NCBI RefSeq assembly: GCF_000520015.2
Contig: NZ_CP007044.2
Span: 3,906,001 to 3,970,000, forward strand
Length of the DNA stretch: 64,000 bases
Direction of reading: 5' to 3'
Origin: Chania multitudinisentens RB-25
GTDB lineage: Bacteria; Pseudomonadota; Gammaproteobacteria; Enterobacterales; Enterobacteriaceae
Shown here one piece after another: positions 50,960 through 60,988 of the stretch. Numbering within the stretch: the stretch's first letter is position 1; the number at the start of each line of letters is the position of its first letter. The notes beneath the pieces were generated by a model. That model saw only the letters and a list, made by a program, of their open reading frames with translations. It did no database searches and was not told the DNA's origin. The position numbers and the translations under genes are program-made.

Positions 50960-51748
50960 CTAGGCGAAAGATGAGAGTTTGAGGTGAAATAAGCGTAAAA
51001 AATTGGCGGTGGTCGTTTCAGCCAGTGTTTCCAGGCTCACGCCCTTCAAGACAGCAAGATATTCAGCAACATCACGTACATACGCAGGCTGATTCTCTTT
51101 ACCTCGATGTGGCACCGGGGCAAGGTAAGGTGAATCGGTTTCCACCAGTATGCGATCTAAAGGCACATAGCGCGCAACTTCGCGCAGCTGCTCTGCATTA
51201 CGGAAAGTGACAATCCCAGAAAAAGAAATATACAGGCCCAAATCGAGCAATGTCTTGGCTGTGGCAAGATCTTCAGTGAAGCAGTGTAATACTCCTCCAC
51301 ACTCCTGCGCATTCTCTTCGCGCAGAATAGCTAAAGTGTCTATACGGGCATCGCGCGTGTGGATAATCACCGGTTTGTTGAGTTCCCGCCCAATACGGAT
51401 GTGTTGGCGAAAAGACTCCTGCTGTAACGGAATATTGTCTTTTTGGTAGAAATAATCCAGCCCGGTTTCGCCTAATGCAACCACCTGCTCTGCCGCCGCC
51501 AAACGGCGCAGTTCAGCATAATCGTACCCTTCTTCCAGGTTCAACGGATGGACACCACAGGAGAAGGCCACATCATCACGTGTGCCTATCAACTGGGTCA
51601 TGGCCTGATAACCCGGCAGCGTTGTGGCAACCGCTAAAACATAACCAACATCCCGTGCTTTGGCTTTGGCCAAGACATCATCAACGTTCTGATGCAGTGC
51701 AACAAAATCCAGGCTATCAAGATGACAATGAGAATCGACTAACAACAT
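50960..51748 (-). CDS. ycfH: TatD-family metal-dependent hydrolase YcfH
   Basis: This 262-residue TIM-barrel metallohydrolase has DSHCHLD (first HxH), LGETGLDYFY with the bridging Glu, VIIHTRDA, LHCFTE and ETDSPYLAP with metal-binding Asp. Relatives are DNA 3'-exonucleases or D-aminoacyl-tRNA deacylases. It follows holB by 14 bases and ends the mltG-tmk-holB-ycfH run. Confidence 0.94.
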   Translation of the reverse strand: MLLVDSHCHLDSLDFVALHQNVDDVLAKAKARDVGYVLAVATTLPGYQAMTQLIGTRDDVAFSCGVHPLNLEEGYDYAELRRLAAAEQVVALGETGLDYFYQKDNIPLQQESFRQHIRIGRELNKPVIIHTRDARIDTLAILREENAQECGGVLHCFTEDLATAKTLLDLGLYISFSGIVTFRNAEQLREVARYVPLDRILVETDSPYLAPVPHRGKENQPAYVRDVAEYLAVLKGVSLETLAETTTANFLRLFHLKLSSFA

Positions 51749-51762
51749 AGTAATAAACTCTT

Positions 51763-52770
51763 TTACAACGAGTGGGGTGGTGAATAACCGGCGGAGCCTA
51801 ACATCTGCTCCCAGCCAAGTAACTGTTCAGTGAGCAATAGTTCGCGGTTTACGCCAACAACATTGAGCAATTGATGGCGACAATGAAGCCATTGTTGCAC
51901 GATCTGCTGCAATGAAGTGCTGCTCAAACGGTTGGCCAGTTGCTGTATCAACGGTTGCTGATCTTGATTCACAACATAGCTTGCCGCGCCTTGTTGCCAT
52001 TTCATGGCATCCACCAGTAAAGCAGACAACCAATGCAGCCGTTCCGCAGCATTGTCATGATTCAGAGCCGGTAATAACAGCAACATATCCTGCTGCGGCA
52101 AAGCGGTATTCAGCACCGAACACAACGCCATACGCTGCTGCCAGTGCTCCGGCTGCAATAACTGTTCGGCAGCAATCGGCGCACCATCATGCAACCGCAA
52201 AGCAGTAACACAATCGGCAGGATTTCTTGGCGACAAACGGTTCAGCCATTGCAGACTGAATGCTTCGTCAGGGTTCGCAAGATGCCAGTAAAAGCAACGG
52301 CTACGCAACGTTGCCAGCAAATGTGCAGGTTCGCGGCAGGCCAGCAGGAAGAACGTATTAGCAGGTGGTTCTTCCAAGGTTTTCAGCAGCGCATTGGCAG
52401 CGGCTTCGGTCAGCAGTTCGGCCTGTGGTAACCAGACCACTTTCGCACCGCCCTGTTGCGCGTGTGAATAAAGGGTTTCTATCACCTGGCGAATAGGTTC
52501 AATACCCAGGCTGCTTTTACCTTTTTCCAACGCCAGCACATGATAATCCGGATGGTTGCCGGCCAACATTAACCGGCAGCTATGGCATTCCCCGCAGCTT
52601 TTCCCACCGTTACGCTGCTGGCAGAGCAGCCAGCGGCTTAATGCATAAAGCAGAGCTTCATCGCCATTGCCTGGAGCAGCATGCAATAATAAAGCATGGT
52701 GACCACGGCCAGCAGCATATTGCCCGATCAGTTGGCGATAAGAGGTGTTCAGCCACGGGTACCAATCCAT
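51763..52770 (-). CDS. holB: DNA polymerase III delta' subunit
   Basis: HolB is part of the clamp loader. The 335-residue AAA+ protein lacks a Walker A motif, as delta' does. The zinc cluster CQQRNGGKSCGECHSCRLM and the SRC-type segment LRSRCFYWHLA are visible. Its start overlaps the tmk stop by one base (ATG at 52770), so the two are coupled. Confidence 0.95.
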   Translation of the reverse strand: MDWYPWLNTSYRQLIGQYAAGRGHHALLLHAAPGNGDEALLYALSRWLLCQQRNGGKSCGECHSCRLMLAGNHPDYHVLALEKGKSSLGIEPIRQVIETLYSHAQQGGAKVVWLPQAELLTEAAANALLKTLEEPPANTFFLLACREPAHLLATLRSRCFYWHLANPDEAFSLQWLNRLSPRNPADCVTALRLHDGAPIAAEQLLQPEHWQQRMALCSVLNTALPQQDMLLLLPALNHDNAAERLHWLSALLVDAMKWQQGAASYVVNQDQQPLIQQLANRLSSTSLQQIVQQWLHCRHQLLNVVGVNRELLLTEQLLGWEQMLGSAGYSPPHSL

Positions 52771-53408
52771 TATGCCTCTTCCTGCTGTTGCAACCAGTGT
52801 GAAACCACTTGGCGAATCGCGCTGGTGACCTGTTCCAAAGATTGTGCGGCATCAACGGTCACAATAGTGCTGTCTTGCGTAGCCAATTGCAGGTAGCGCT
52901 CACGGGTGCGCTCGAAGAAAGGCAATGCTTCCTGCTCGATACGATCCAACTCACCGCGCGCCCGCGCGCGCTGTAGCCCGACCTTTGGCGGCAAATCGAG
53001 ATAAAGGGTTAAATCCGGGCGAAAATCACCCAATACGGTATCACGCAACGAGGCCATCAACTGTGGATCAACTCCTCTGCCACCCCCCTGATAAGCTTGC
53101 GAGGAGAGGTCGTGGCGATCGCCAATCACCCAGGCACCACGTGCCAACGCCGGTTTAATCACGGTTTCAACCAATTGTACCCGGGCGGCGTATAGCATCA
53201 GCACTTCTGCTTTGATAGTCGGCAGTTCACCGTCAGTGCCACGTTTAAACAGGTCGCGCAGCTTTTCCGCCAAAGGTGTACCGCCTGGCTCACGGGTAAA
53301 CACGATATCGTTGATGCCCTGCTCATTCAGCACCATAACAATCGTGTTGCGCGCAGTGGTTTTCCCTGCCCCCTCCAGCCCTTCGATAACCACAAATTTA
53401 CCTTTCAT
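52770..53408 (-). CDS. tmk: Thymidylate kinase
   Basis: Tmk makes dTDP from dTMP. This 212-residue P-loop kinase has GLEGAGKTT (9-17), TREPGGTPLAE with the DRX-like Arg, DRHDLSSQAYQGGGRG, and the lid RARARGELDRIE. The start overlaps the mltG stop by 11 bases. Confidence 0.97.
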   Translation of the reverse strand: MKGKFVVIEGLEGAGKTTARNTIVMVLNEQGINDIVFTREPGGTPLAEKLRDLFKRGTDGELPTIKAEVLMLYAARVQLVETVIKPALARGAWVIGDRHDLSSQAYQGGGRGVDPQLMASLRDTVLGDFRPDLTLYLDLPPKVGLQRARARGELDRIEQEALPFFERTRERYLQLATQDSTIVTVDAAQSLEQVTSAIRQVVSHWLQQQEEA

Positions 53409-54423
53409 TCTTTTCCTTTAACACTTGGCGGTATACGCGCACCGCCTGATTGTGGCTGGCCAGATTGGTGGTAAACGTATGCCCCCCCTTGCCATCGGCG
53501 ACAAAATACAGATAAGACGTTTTTTCTGGATTGGCTGCGGCTGCCAATGAAGCCAAACTCGGCATGGCAATTGGCGTTGGCGGCAACCCGCTGATCACAT
53601 AAGTATTGTATGGCGTTGGGGTTTCCAGATCTTTACGGGTGATGTTGCCAGTATAGCCGTCTCCCATACCGTAAATCACGGTTGGATCGGTCTGCAAACG
53701 CATCCCCATACGCAAGCGATTGACAAATACCGAAGCCACCTTGGTGCGCTCCTCCGGCATCGCCGTTTCTTTTTCGATGATCGAGGCCATAATCAGCAGT
53801 TCATCGGGCGTTTTATACGGTAGATCGGCCTCTCTCCCATGCCAGATATCCTGCAACGCCTTGTACATACGCAGATGAGAGCGTTTCAGCAACGCCAGAT
53901 CGCTAGTGCCTGCGGTATAAAGATAAGTATCAGGATACAAGCGCCCTTCAAGGCTGGCACCCACTGGCAACCCCAGCGCCACGGCAATTTCCGCCTCCGT
54001 CTTATCTGCCAGAGTATGTTTGATATATTTGGACTGTTGCAGTACTTGCAGCCAATCGCTCAGGCGTGAACCTTCGATAAAACGCGCACTGAATTGCGCT
54101 TCTTTACCACTCGCCAGCAGCTTCAGCATGTCACGCACCGTCATCCCCGGCGTGAAACGATAAGTCCCGGCTTTAAACTCTGCTAATTTAGGTTCAAGAC
54201 GCAACAGCCAAGGGAACCAACGGCCACTGTGGATCAGTTTATCACGCACCAGTAAGCCTTCCAGTGCAACTCGGCCCGTCCCGGCAGGCAGTTTGAAGAG
54301 AGTCTCTTGCGTAATAGCCAGCGGCGTATCTGCAAAGTGTTTAACCTGCTGGTAGCCCCAAAACAGCAAGGCCAGAACCAGAACAGGAATCAACAACATA
54401 ATCTTTAGCTTGTTTCGCTTCAT
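53398..54423 (-). CDS. mltG: Endolytic murein transglycosylase MltG
   Basis: MltG cuts nascent glycan strands and sets their length. The 341-residue protein has a single N-terminal membrane anchor (about 7-24), a LysM-like part and the YceG domain with catalytic Glu217 in MASIIEKET. The conserved QTDPTVIYG, TPYNTYVISGLPPTPI and YLYFVADGKGGHTF are present. It overlaps tmk. Confidence 0.96.
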   Translation of the reverse strand: MKRNKLKIMLLIPVLVLALLFWGYQQVKHFADTPLAITQETLFKLPAGTGRVALEGLLVRDKLIHSGRWFPWLLRLEPKLAEFKAGTYRFTPGMTVRDMLKLLASGKEAQFSARFIEGSRLSDWLQVLQQSKYIKHTLADKTEAEIAVALGLPVGASLEGRLYPDTYLYTAGTSDLALLKRSHLRMYKALQDIWHGREADLPYKTPDELLIMASIIEKETAMPEERTKVASVFVNRLRMGMRLQTDPTVIYGMGDGYTGNITRKDLETPTPYNTYVISGLPPTPIAMPSLASLAAAANPEKTSYLYFVADGKGGHTFTTNLASHNQAVRVYRQVLKEKNER

Positions 54424-54436
54424 TACTCAGCCATCA

Positions 54437-55234
54437 TTAACAGTGTGGGCGCAAAAAATCATACAGTTGGCGCGAATGGTAACACCATGATTGTGCGTTA
54501 TTCACGGGCAACAATGGCATTAAAGCATTGCTCACCAGAACCTCGTCAGCATCGGCCAGCGTTTCCAGCGGTTCACTGACACAGTGCAATTGATACTCAC
54601 TACCAACCAATAACGCGATCACCCGTCGGCGCATCAACCCGGCAACGCCTGCCTGTTCCAGGTTTGGAGTAAAAACCGCTTTTCCCTTACGCCAGAATAA
54701 ATTAGCCGCACAGCATTCCACCAGCATACCGGCTGTGTCAAGCACCAGTGCCTCATGAGCATCAGCCTGATCAAGATGCGCACGAATCAGCACCTGCTCC
54801 AGGCGATTTAAGTGCTTCAACCCGGCCAATAAAGGATTGCGGGCCAACGGAACCGGGCTTAATACCAAATTGATCCCCCGTTCACGCCATTGCAGATAGT
54901 ACTGTGGGTAACTGCTGCGCGAAATAATACGCGTGGGATGCTCACAACCTTGCGGGCTATAACCACGCCCACCGCTACCACGCGTCAGTATCGCTTTGAC
55001 CACGCCCAGCGGGATTGATTCTGCCGCACACACCATTTCACGTTCAAACGCCAGCCAATCGACGGCTGGCAGCAGCAAACGTTGAGCCGCCTGTTGCATC
55101 CGTTCGATATGCCAGGGTAAAAGATCGATTTCGCCTTCAACGATCCTGGCGGTGGTAAAACACCCATCACCGAACTGCAAACCCCGATCGCTGGGTATCA
55201 AGGTATTCTGCTGTTGCCCATTGATCCAGTACAT
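54437..55234 (-). CDS. pabC: Aminodeoxychorismate lyase
   Basis: PabC converts 4-amino-4-deoxychorismate to p-aminobenzoate and pyruvate for folate. The 265-residue fold-type IV PLP enzyme has FGDGCFTTAR at the start, K140 in LKHLNRLEQV as the PLP lysine, and DEVLVSNALMPLLPV near the end. It lies 13 bases before mltG, in the fab-pabC-mltG-tmk-holB run. Confidence 0.95.
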   Translation of the reverse strand: MYWINGQQQNTLIPSDRGLQFGDGCFTTARIVEGEIDLLPWHIERMQQAAQRLLLPAVDWLAFEREMVCAAESIPLGVVKAILTRGSGGRGYSPQGCEHPTRIISRSSYPQYYLQWRERGINLVLSPVPLARNPLLAGLKHLNRLEQVLIRAHLDQADAHEALVLDTAGMLVECCAANLFWRKGKAVFTPNLEQAGVAGLMRRRVIALLVGSEYQLHCVSEPLETLADADEVLVSNALMPLLPVNNAQSWCYHSRQLYDFLRPHC

Positions 55235-55340
55235 GCTTCCCCCTCACTGTGGATATTTATTACAGCATAACAGGCACCTGGAACGCTCGCAGCCGGAGAG
55301 CAACCAGCGGAGATTTCTGTCTACCCAACGCGATAAAAAA

Positions 55341-55366
55341 AAGCCCGGTAGATATAAACCGGGCTT
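55341..55366 (-). terminator. fabF terminator
   Basis: AAGCCCGGT / ACCGGGCTT with an A run on the left (T run on the minus strand) lies 24 bases after fabF and separates the fab genes from pabC. Confidence 0.88.
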
Positions 55367-55389
55367 GCATCAGCTTCAGGATAAATTAA

Positions 55390-56631
55390 CTACACACGAC
55401 GGAAAATCAACGAGCCGTTAGTACCACCAAAGCCAAAGGAGTTACACAGGGTATACTCCATATCTTTCGTCTGACGTGCTTCATGCGGCACAAAGTCCAG
55501 ATCGCAACCTTCGTCCGGGTTATCCAGATTAATGGTGGGTGGCACAACCTGATCACGCAATGCCAGCACGGTAAAGATTGACTCAACCGCTCCCGCAGCC
55601 CCTAACAGATGGCCGATCATCGATTTGGTGGAACTGACCATCACACGTTGAGCATCGCTGCCAAATACCGATTTCACGGCTTGTGCTTCGGCTTTGTCAC
55701 CTGCGGGTGTCGACGTACCATGCGCATTGATATAACCAATTTGTGACGCTGTCACACCTGCATCAGTCAGCGCATTTTCCATCGCCAGCGCAGCACCCGC
55801 ACCGTTTTCTGGCGGTGACGTCATATGATAGGCGTCGCTGCTCATACCGAAACCGACAACTTCTGCGTAAATCTTCGCGCCGCGTTTTTTCGCGTGTTCA
55901 TACTCTTCCAGCACCATCATACCGGCACCATCACCCAGCACGAAACCGTCGCGATCTCTGTCCCAAGGGCGGCTTGCCGCCTGTGGACTGTCGTTACGGG
56001 TAGAAAGCGCACGCGCCGCACCAAACCCCCCCACACCCAGCGGGGTGCTGGCTTTTTCGGCACCACCGGCCAGCATCACATCAGCATCGTTATAGGCAAT
56101 GATACGCGCCGCATGGCCGATGTTATGCACGCCTGAGGTACAAGCAGTGGCGATAGAAATACTTGGCCCACGCATGCCATACATGATGGTCAGATGCCCA
56201 GCAATCATGTTGACAATGGTTGAAGGCACAAAGAACGGGCTGATTTTCCGTGGGCCACCGTTAACCAGTGAGCTATGGTTTTCTTCAATCAACCCCAGGC
56301 CGCCGATACCGGAACCAATAGCCGCACCAATACGGGTAGCGTTAGCTTCGGTGATTTCCAGCCCAGCATCCTGCATGGCCTGCATGCCAGCAGCGATGCC
56401 GTATTGAATGAAAGCATCCATCTTGCGTGCATCTTTTCGCGAGATGAAATCTTCAGAATTGAAATTCTTTACTAAGCCAGCAAAACGCGTTGCATAGGCA
56501 GTAGTATCGAAATGGTCGATCAGGCTGATGCCACTCTGACCGGCAAGAAGGGCATTCCATGTGGACTCTACCGTATTGCCGACAGGAGACAACATGCCCA
56601 GTCCAGTCACAACTACTCGACGCTTAGACAC
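55390..56631 (-). CDS. fabF: 3-oxoacyl-ACP synthase II
   Basis: KAS II elongates acyl-ACP and is needed for cis-vaccenate and thermal control. The 413-residue thiolase-fold enzyme has nucleophile C164 (ATACTSGVHN), His in NAHGTSTPAGD and in KSMIGHLLGAAGAVE, and the C-terminal FGFGGTNGSLIF. Downstream of acpP, as in E. coli. Confidence 0.97.
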   Translation of the reverse strand: MSKRRVVVTGLGMLSPVGNTVESTWNALLAGQSGISLIDHFDTTAYATRFAGLVKNFNSEDFISRKDARKMDAFIQYGIAAGMQAMQDAGLEITEANATRIGAAIGSGIGGLGLIEENHSSLVNGGPRKISPFFVPSTIVNMIAGHLTIMYGMRGPSISIATACTSGVHNIGHAARIIAYNDADVMLAGGAEKASTPLGVGGFGAARALSTRNDSPQAASRPWDRDRDGFVLGDGAGMMVLEEYEHAKKRGAKIYAEVVGFGMSSDAYHMTSPPENGAGAALAMENALTDAGVTASQIGYINAHGTSTPAGDKAEAQAVKSVFGSDAQRVMVSSTKSMIGHLLGAAGAVESIFTVLALRDQVVPPTINLDNPDEGCDLDFVPHEARQTKDMEYTLCNSFGFGGTNGSLIFRRV

Positions 56632-56712
56632 GTTTGTCCTCCAAGGAGGGAAAATATGACACTCGGGATAGAAAAAACTTAGGCGGTCGAATGACCGCCT
56701 AGATATGTTCGC

Positions 56713-56949
56713 TTACTGCTGGCTAGCGTTGATGAAATCAATAGCCGCCTGCACAGTAGTGATCTTCTCAGCTTCTTCATCTGGAATTTCGGTGTCGAAT
56801 TCTTCTTCCAGAGCCATTACCAGCTCAACGGTGTCAAGAGAATCAGCGCCCAAATCTTCAACGAAAGAAGCGTTATTTAAAACTTCTTCCTGTTTAACAC
56901 CCAGTTGCTCAACAATGATTTTCTTAACGCGTTCTTCGATAGTGCTCAT
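56713..56949 (-). CDS. acpP: Acyl carrier protein
   Basis: This 78-residue protein starts at the ATG at 56949 (MSTIEERVKKIIVEQLGVKQ). Serine 37 in GADSLDTVELV carries 4'-phosphopantetheine. It is strongly acidic and almost identical to E. coli AcpP. It lies between fabG and fabF; the longer frame upstream is leader sequence. Confidence 0.98.
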   Translation of the reverse strand: MSTIEERVKKIIVEQLGVKQEEVLNNASFVEDLGADSLDTVELVMALEEEFDTEIPDEEAEKITTVQAAIDFINASQQ

Positions 56950-57103
56950 ACTCTTAAATTTCCTATCAAAACTCGCTTTCGCGATGGTTTTCGTAGTGTA
57001 TAAAATGTTGAAAAAGATGCAACTAAATCCCGGCTGGTCAAACCACGATTTTACGCTATTTTGCGGTTTTTGCCCCAAATAACGCAAATAGTTTTCGCAT
57101 TTA

Positions 57104-57838
57104 TTAAATCATATACATGCCGCCATTGACATGTAACGTTTCACCGGTAATGTAGCCAGCCTCATCAGAGGCTAAAAATGCAACAGCGCTGGCAATTTCT
57201 TTAACATCCCCAAGCCGGTTAGCCGGAACCTGAGTCAAAATGCCTGCGCGTTGATCTTCTGTCAACGCCCGTGTCATATCCGTCTCAATAAAGCCAGGTG
57301 CCACGACGTTGACCGTAATGCCACGTGAAGCAACTTCACGTGCCAAAGACTTACTAAAACCTATCAGACCAGCTTTAGCCGCCGCGTAATTAGCCTGCCC
57401 TGCATTACCCATGGTACCTACAACAGATCCGATGGTGATGATACGGCCAAACCGCTTTTTCATCATAGCTCGCATTACCGCTTTTGACAGACGGAATACC
57501 GAGGTCAGATTCGTTTCCAAGATATCCTGCCACTCATCATCCTTCATGCGCATCAGCAAGTTATCACGCGTAATCCCGGCATTATTCACTAAAATGTCGA
57601 TTTCGCCAAATGCTTCACGAATCGATTTCAATACGCTGTCTATGGATTGCGCATCCACCACGTTCAGCATATACCCTTTGCCGTTCTCACCCAGATAGTC
57701 GCCGATCGCTTGCGCACCGCTTTCACTGGTGGCAGTACCGATGACTTTAGCCCCACGGGCCGCAAATGATTCTGCAATAGCCCGGCCAATGCCACGGCTT
57801 GCACCAGTGACCAGAATAACTTTTCCTTCGAAGCTCAT
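57104..57838 (-). CDS. fabG: 3-oxoacyl-ACP reductase
   Basis: This NADPH-dependent short-chain dehydrogenase of fatty-acid synthesis has 244 residues, with TGASRGIGRAIAE (cofactor loop), NNAGITRD, and the catalytic S138, Y151 and K155 (GSVVGTMGNAGQANYAAAK). It follows fabD by 11 bases. Confidence 0.98.
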   Translation of the reverse strand: MSFEGKVILVTGASRGIGRAIAESFAARGAKVIGTATSESGAQAIGDYLGENGKGYMLNVVDAQSIDSVLKSIREAFGEIDILVNNAGITRDNLLMRMKDDEWQDILETNLTSVFRLSKAVMRAMMKKRFGRIITIGSVVGTMGNAGQANYAAAKAGLIGFSKSLAREVASRGITVNVVAPGFIETDMTRALTEDQRAGILTQVPANRLGDVKEIASAVAFLASDEAGYITGETLHVNGGMYMI

Positions 57839-57849
57839 TGTTTTCCTCT

Positions 57850-58779
57850 TTATTGTCCAAGCGCTGCTGACAGAGTCGCCGTATCATTGAGCGCAGCCGC
57901 CGCCAAGGTATCAACAATGCGTTTGGTCAGACCGGTCAGCACTTTACCTGGCCCCACTTCCAGCAATGAGACAATGCCTTCTGCCGCCATGAATTCCACG
58001 CTTTCAGTCCAGCGCACAGGGCTATACAACTGGCGCACCAGCGCACTGCGGATAGCGTCTGGCGCAGTTTCAGCACGAACATCAACATTGTTGAGCACAG
58101 GAATCTGCGGCGTATTGAATGCCACATCCTGCAACGCTACCGCCAGTTTATCAGCGGCAGGTTTCATCAAAGCACAATGCGAAGGCACACTTACCGGCAG
58201 CGGCAGCGCCCGTTTGGCACCGGCAGCTTTACAGGCAACCCCTGCGCGTTCAACCGCTTCTTTGTTACCTGCAATAACCACTTGCCCTGGTGAATTGAAG
58301 TTCACTGGCGAGACTACCTGCCCTTGTGCAGATTCCTCACAGGCTTTGACAATGGCTTCGTTGTCCAGACCAATGATGGCGTACATGGCACCAGTACCTT
58401 CCGGTACAGCTTCCTGCATCAATTTACCCCGCAGTTCAACCAAACGGATTGCCGCAGCAAACTCCAGTACACCGGCACACACCAGCGCCGAATATTCGCC
58501 CAAGCTGTGACCTGCCATCATTGCAGGAGCTTTACCGCCCTGCTGCTGCCAGACGCGAAAGATCGCAACAGACGCGGCCAGCAGAGCTGGCTGGGTCTGC
58601 CAGGTTTTGTTCAGTTCTTCCACCGGGCCTTGCTGCACCAGTTGCCACAGGTCATAGCCTAAAACCGAAGAAGCTTCGCTGAAAGTCTGTTCTACGATTG
58701 GAAACTGTGCAGCCAAATCGGCCAGCATGCCAACGGTTTGTGAGCCCTGACCTGGAAAAACAAAAGCAAATTGCGTCAT
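57850..58779 (-). CDS. fabD: Malonyl-CoA:ACP transacylase
   Basis: FabD loads malonate on ACP. The 309 residues have nucleophile S92 in AGHSLGEYSALV, the oxyanion GQGSQ near the start, and the catalytic His in VSVPSHCALM. It follows fabH by 18 bases. Confidence 0.98.
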   Translation of the reverse strand: MTQFAFVFPGQGSQTVGMLADLAAQFPIVEQTFSEASSVLGYDLWQLVQQGPVEELNKTWQTQPALLAASVAIFRVWQQQGGKAPAMMAGHSLGEYSALVCAGVLEFAAAIRLVELRGKLMQEAVPEGTGAMYAIIGLDNEAIVKACEESAQGQVVSPVNFNSPGQVVIAGNKEAVERAGVACKAAGAKRALPLPVSVPSHCALMKPAADKLAVALQDVAFNTPQIPVLNNVDVRAETAPDAIRSALVRQLYSPVRWTESVEFMAAEGIVSLLEVGPGKVLTGLTKRIVDTLAAAALNDTATLSAALGQ

Positions 58780-58797
58780 TTTTATCTTCCTGTTAAA

Positions 58798-59751
58798 TCA
58801 AAATCGAACCAGCGCCGAGCCCCAGGTAAAGCCGCCGCCAAACGCTTCCAGCAACACCAGTTGACCACGCTGGATACGCCCATCGCGCACGGCCTCATCA
58901 AGCGCAGCAGGTACCGAGGCAGCAGAGGTGTTACCGTGACGATCCAGCGTCACCACCACTTTCTCCATCCCCATACCCAATTTTTTTGCTGTCGCGCTGA
59001 TGATTCGCAGATTGGCCTGATGCGGCACCAGCCAATCCAGTTCACTGCGATCCAATTCATTGGCTTTCAGTGTTTCATCAACAATATGTGCCAGTTCAGT
59101 CACTGCCACTTTGAACACTTCATTACCCGCCATGGTGACATAGGCCGGTTGTTCTGGATTCTGGCGATCCTTGTTCGGCAGTGCCAGCAAATTGCCATAG
59201 CGGCCATCTGCATGCAGATGTGTTGAGATAATACCAGGCTCTTCAGATGCCCCCAGCAGTACCGCACCCGCTCCGTCACCGAACAAAATAATGGTGCCGC
59301 GATCTTCCGGATCTAACGTCCGTGACAGCACGTCAGAGCCAATCACCAGGGCATGTTTTACTGCACCATTTTTTACATACTGATCGGCCACGCTCAAGGC
59401 ATAGGTAAAACCAGCACAGGCAGCAGCAATATCGAAAGCAGCACAATCCGCAATACCCAACATCTGCTGCAACTGGCAGGCAGAGCTTGGAAACGCGTGG
59501 CTTGAGGTGGTGGTCGCCACCACGATCAAGCCAATATCTTCTTTAGCCACACCGGCCATTTCCATGGCGCGGCTAGCGGCATGGAAGCTCATAGTTGCCA
59601 CAGTCTCATCGGCAGCAGCAATACGACGTTCACGGATACCGGTACGCGTGACAATCCACTCGTCAGACGTATCCACCATTTTTTCTAAGTCGGCGTTGGT
59701 GCGCACTTGTACGGGTAGATAACTCCCCGTACCGAGAATCTTTGTATACAT
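58798..59751 (-). CDS. fabH: 3-oxoacyl-ACP synthase III
   Basis: KAS III condenses acetyl-CoA with malonyl-ACP to start fatty-acid synthesis. The 317 residues have catalytic C112 in IAAACAGFTYAL, His in VPHQANLRI, and Asn in RHGNTSAASVP. The start is 6 bases after the plsX stop. Confidence 0.98.
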   Translation of the reverse strand: MYTKILGTGSYLPVQVRTNADLEKMVDTSDEWIVTRTGIRERRIAAADETVATMSFHAASRAMEMAGVAKEDIGLIVVATTTSSHAFPSSACQLQQMLGIADCAAFDIAAACAGFTYALSVADQYVKNGAVKHALVIGSDVLSRTLDPEDRGTIILFGDGAGAVLLGASEEPGIISTHLHADGRYGNLLALPNKDRQNPEQPAYVTMAGNEVFKVAVTELAHIVDETLKANELDRSELDWLVPHQANLRIISATAKKLGMGMEKVVVTLDRHGNTSAASVPAALDEAVRDGRIQRGQLVLLEAFGGGFTWGSALVRF

Positions 59752-59757
59752 GTACGA

Positions 59758-60792
59758 TCAGTCACTCTTGGGTAATACAGCTTCAAGGCGCGCAGCAATT
59801 CTGTTGGGAACTTGCCGCTGCACCGCCTGCACAGCCTGTTCGATTGCAACCGCAAACGCATTTTGGTTCGCTGCGCCGTGGCTTTTGATTACGGAACCCC
59901 GCAATCCTAACAGACATGCGCCATTATACTGGTCGGGGTTCAGATGGCCGAAACGCTTTGCCACTCTTCTTTGCAACCACCGGCCCAACCATTTCAACCA
60001 CCAGGCCTGCCTGCCCCCTTCTGGAGATGACTTCAGCAGCGATAAGAACATCCTTACCACACCCTCCATGGTTTTTAGGGTAACGTTACCCACAAAGCCA
60101 TCACAGACCATAACATCGGTTTTACCGGTGAGCAGATCGTTTCCCTCCAGATAACCAATATAGTTGATTGTTGGAGTATTCTTTAGCACTACCGCGGCTT
60201 CGCGGATATTATCTAAACCTTTAGTCTCTTCTTCACCGATGTTGAGCAACGCCACGCGGGGCTGTGCAATTCCCAACACCTCTTCCGCCATCACTGCCCC
60301 CATTACCGCAAACTGCACCAGCATTGTGCTGTCACACTCCACGTTGGCCCCCAGATCCAACACCACGGTTTTACTACGCTGTTGGTTCGGGAGCACCGTT
60401 ACCAGGGCTGGGCGCTCGATGCCATCCAGAGGTTTTACCAGTAACTTGGCCAACCCCATCAAAGCCCCGGTATTGCCTGCGCTGACACACGCCTGCGCTT
60501 CTCCATTTTTAATCAATTCCAACGCAATGCGCATGGAAGTACCACGGCTGGCGCGGATCGCTTGTGAAGGTTTGGCATCGCTGGCAATAACAGACTCAGC
60601 GGGTACGACTTGCAAACGTTCCAGCAGCAGCGGATCGGCTTTGGCAAGTAAAGGAGAGATGATGTCGGGATCGCCGACGAGCAAGAGATGAAGCTGTGAA
60701 TTAGAGACCAGTGCCTGCAATGAAGCAGGCACTGTGACGCAGGGACCAAAATCCCCGCCCATAGCATCTAACGCCAGGGTTAGACGATTCAA
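59758..60792 (-). CDS. plsX: Phosphate acyltransferase PlsX
   Basis: PlsX converts acyl-ACP to acyl-phosphate for phospholipid synthesis. The 344 residues include LALDAMGGDFGP at the start, ACVSAGNTGALMGLAKLLV, and VCDGFVGNVTLKTMEG. It lies between rpmF and fabH, tying ribosome supply to lipid synthesis as in E. coli. Confidence 0.97.
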   Translation of the reverse strand: MNRLTLALDAMGGDFGPCVTVPASLQALVSNSQLHLLLVGDPDIISPLLAKADPLLLERLQVVPAESVIASDAKPSQAIRASRGTSMRIALELIKNGEAQACVSAGNTGALMGLAKLLVKPLDGIERPALVTVLPNQQRSKTVVLDLGANVECDSTMLVQFAVMGAVMAEEVLGIAQPRVALLNIGEEETKGLDNIREAAVVLKNTPTINYIGYLEGNDLLTGKTDVMVCDGFVGNVTLKTMEGVVRMFLSLLKSSPEGGRQAWWLKWLGRWLQRRVAKRFGHLNPDQYNGACLLGLRGSVIKSHGAANQNAFAVAIEQAVQAVQRQVPNRIAARLEAVLPKSD

Positions 60793-60804
60793 GGTATCGC
60801 TAAC

Positions 60805-60972
60805 TTAGCCGATAACCTTGCGACCGCGGTAGAAACCGTCGGCAGTGATGTGGTGACGACGATGAGTTTCACCAGAAGTCGCATCTACAGACAAAGTGGT
60901 GGTGGTCAGCGCATCGTGTGAACGACGCATACCACGTTTGGAACGGGTTGGTTTATTTTGTTGTACGGCCAT
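60805..60972 (-). CDS. rpmF: 50S ribosomal protein L32
   Basis: This 55-residue basic protein starts at the ATG at 60972 (MAVQQNKPTRSKRGMRRSHD) and ends FYRGRKVIG before the TAA at 60805. It is near the E. coli length (57 codons). It is cotranscribed with yceD (16-base gap) and plsX (12-base gap). Confidence 0.97.
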   Translation of the reverse strand: MAVQQNKPTRSKRGMRRSHDALTTTTLSVDATSGETHRRHHITADGFYRGRKVIG

Positions 60973-60988
60973 GGACCTTACTCCTCAA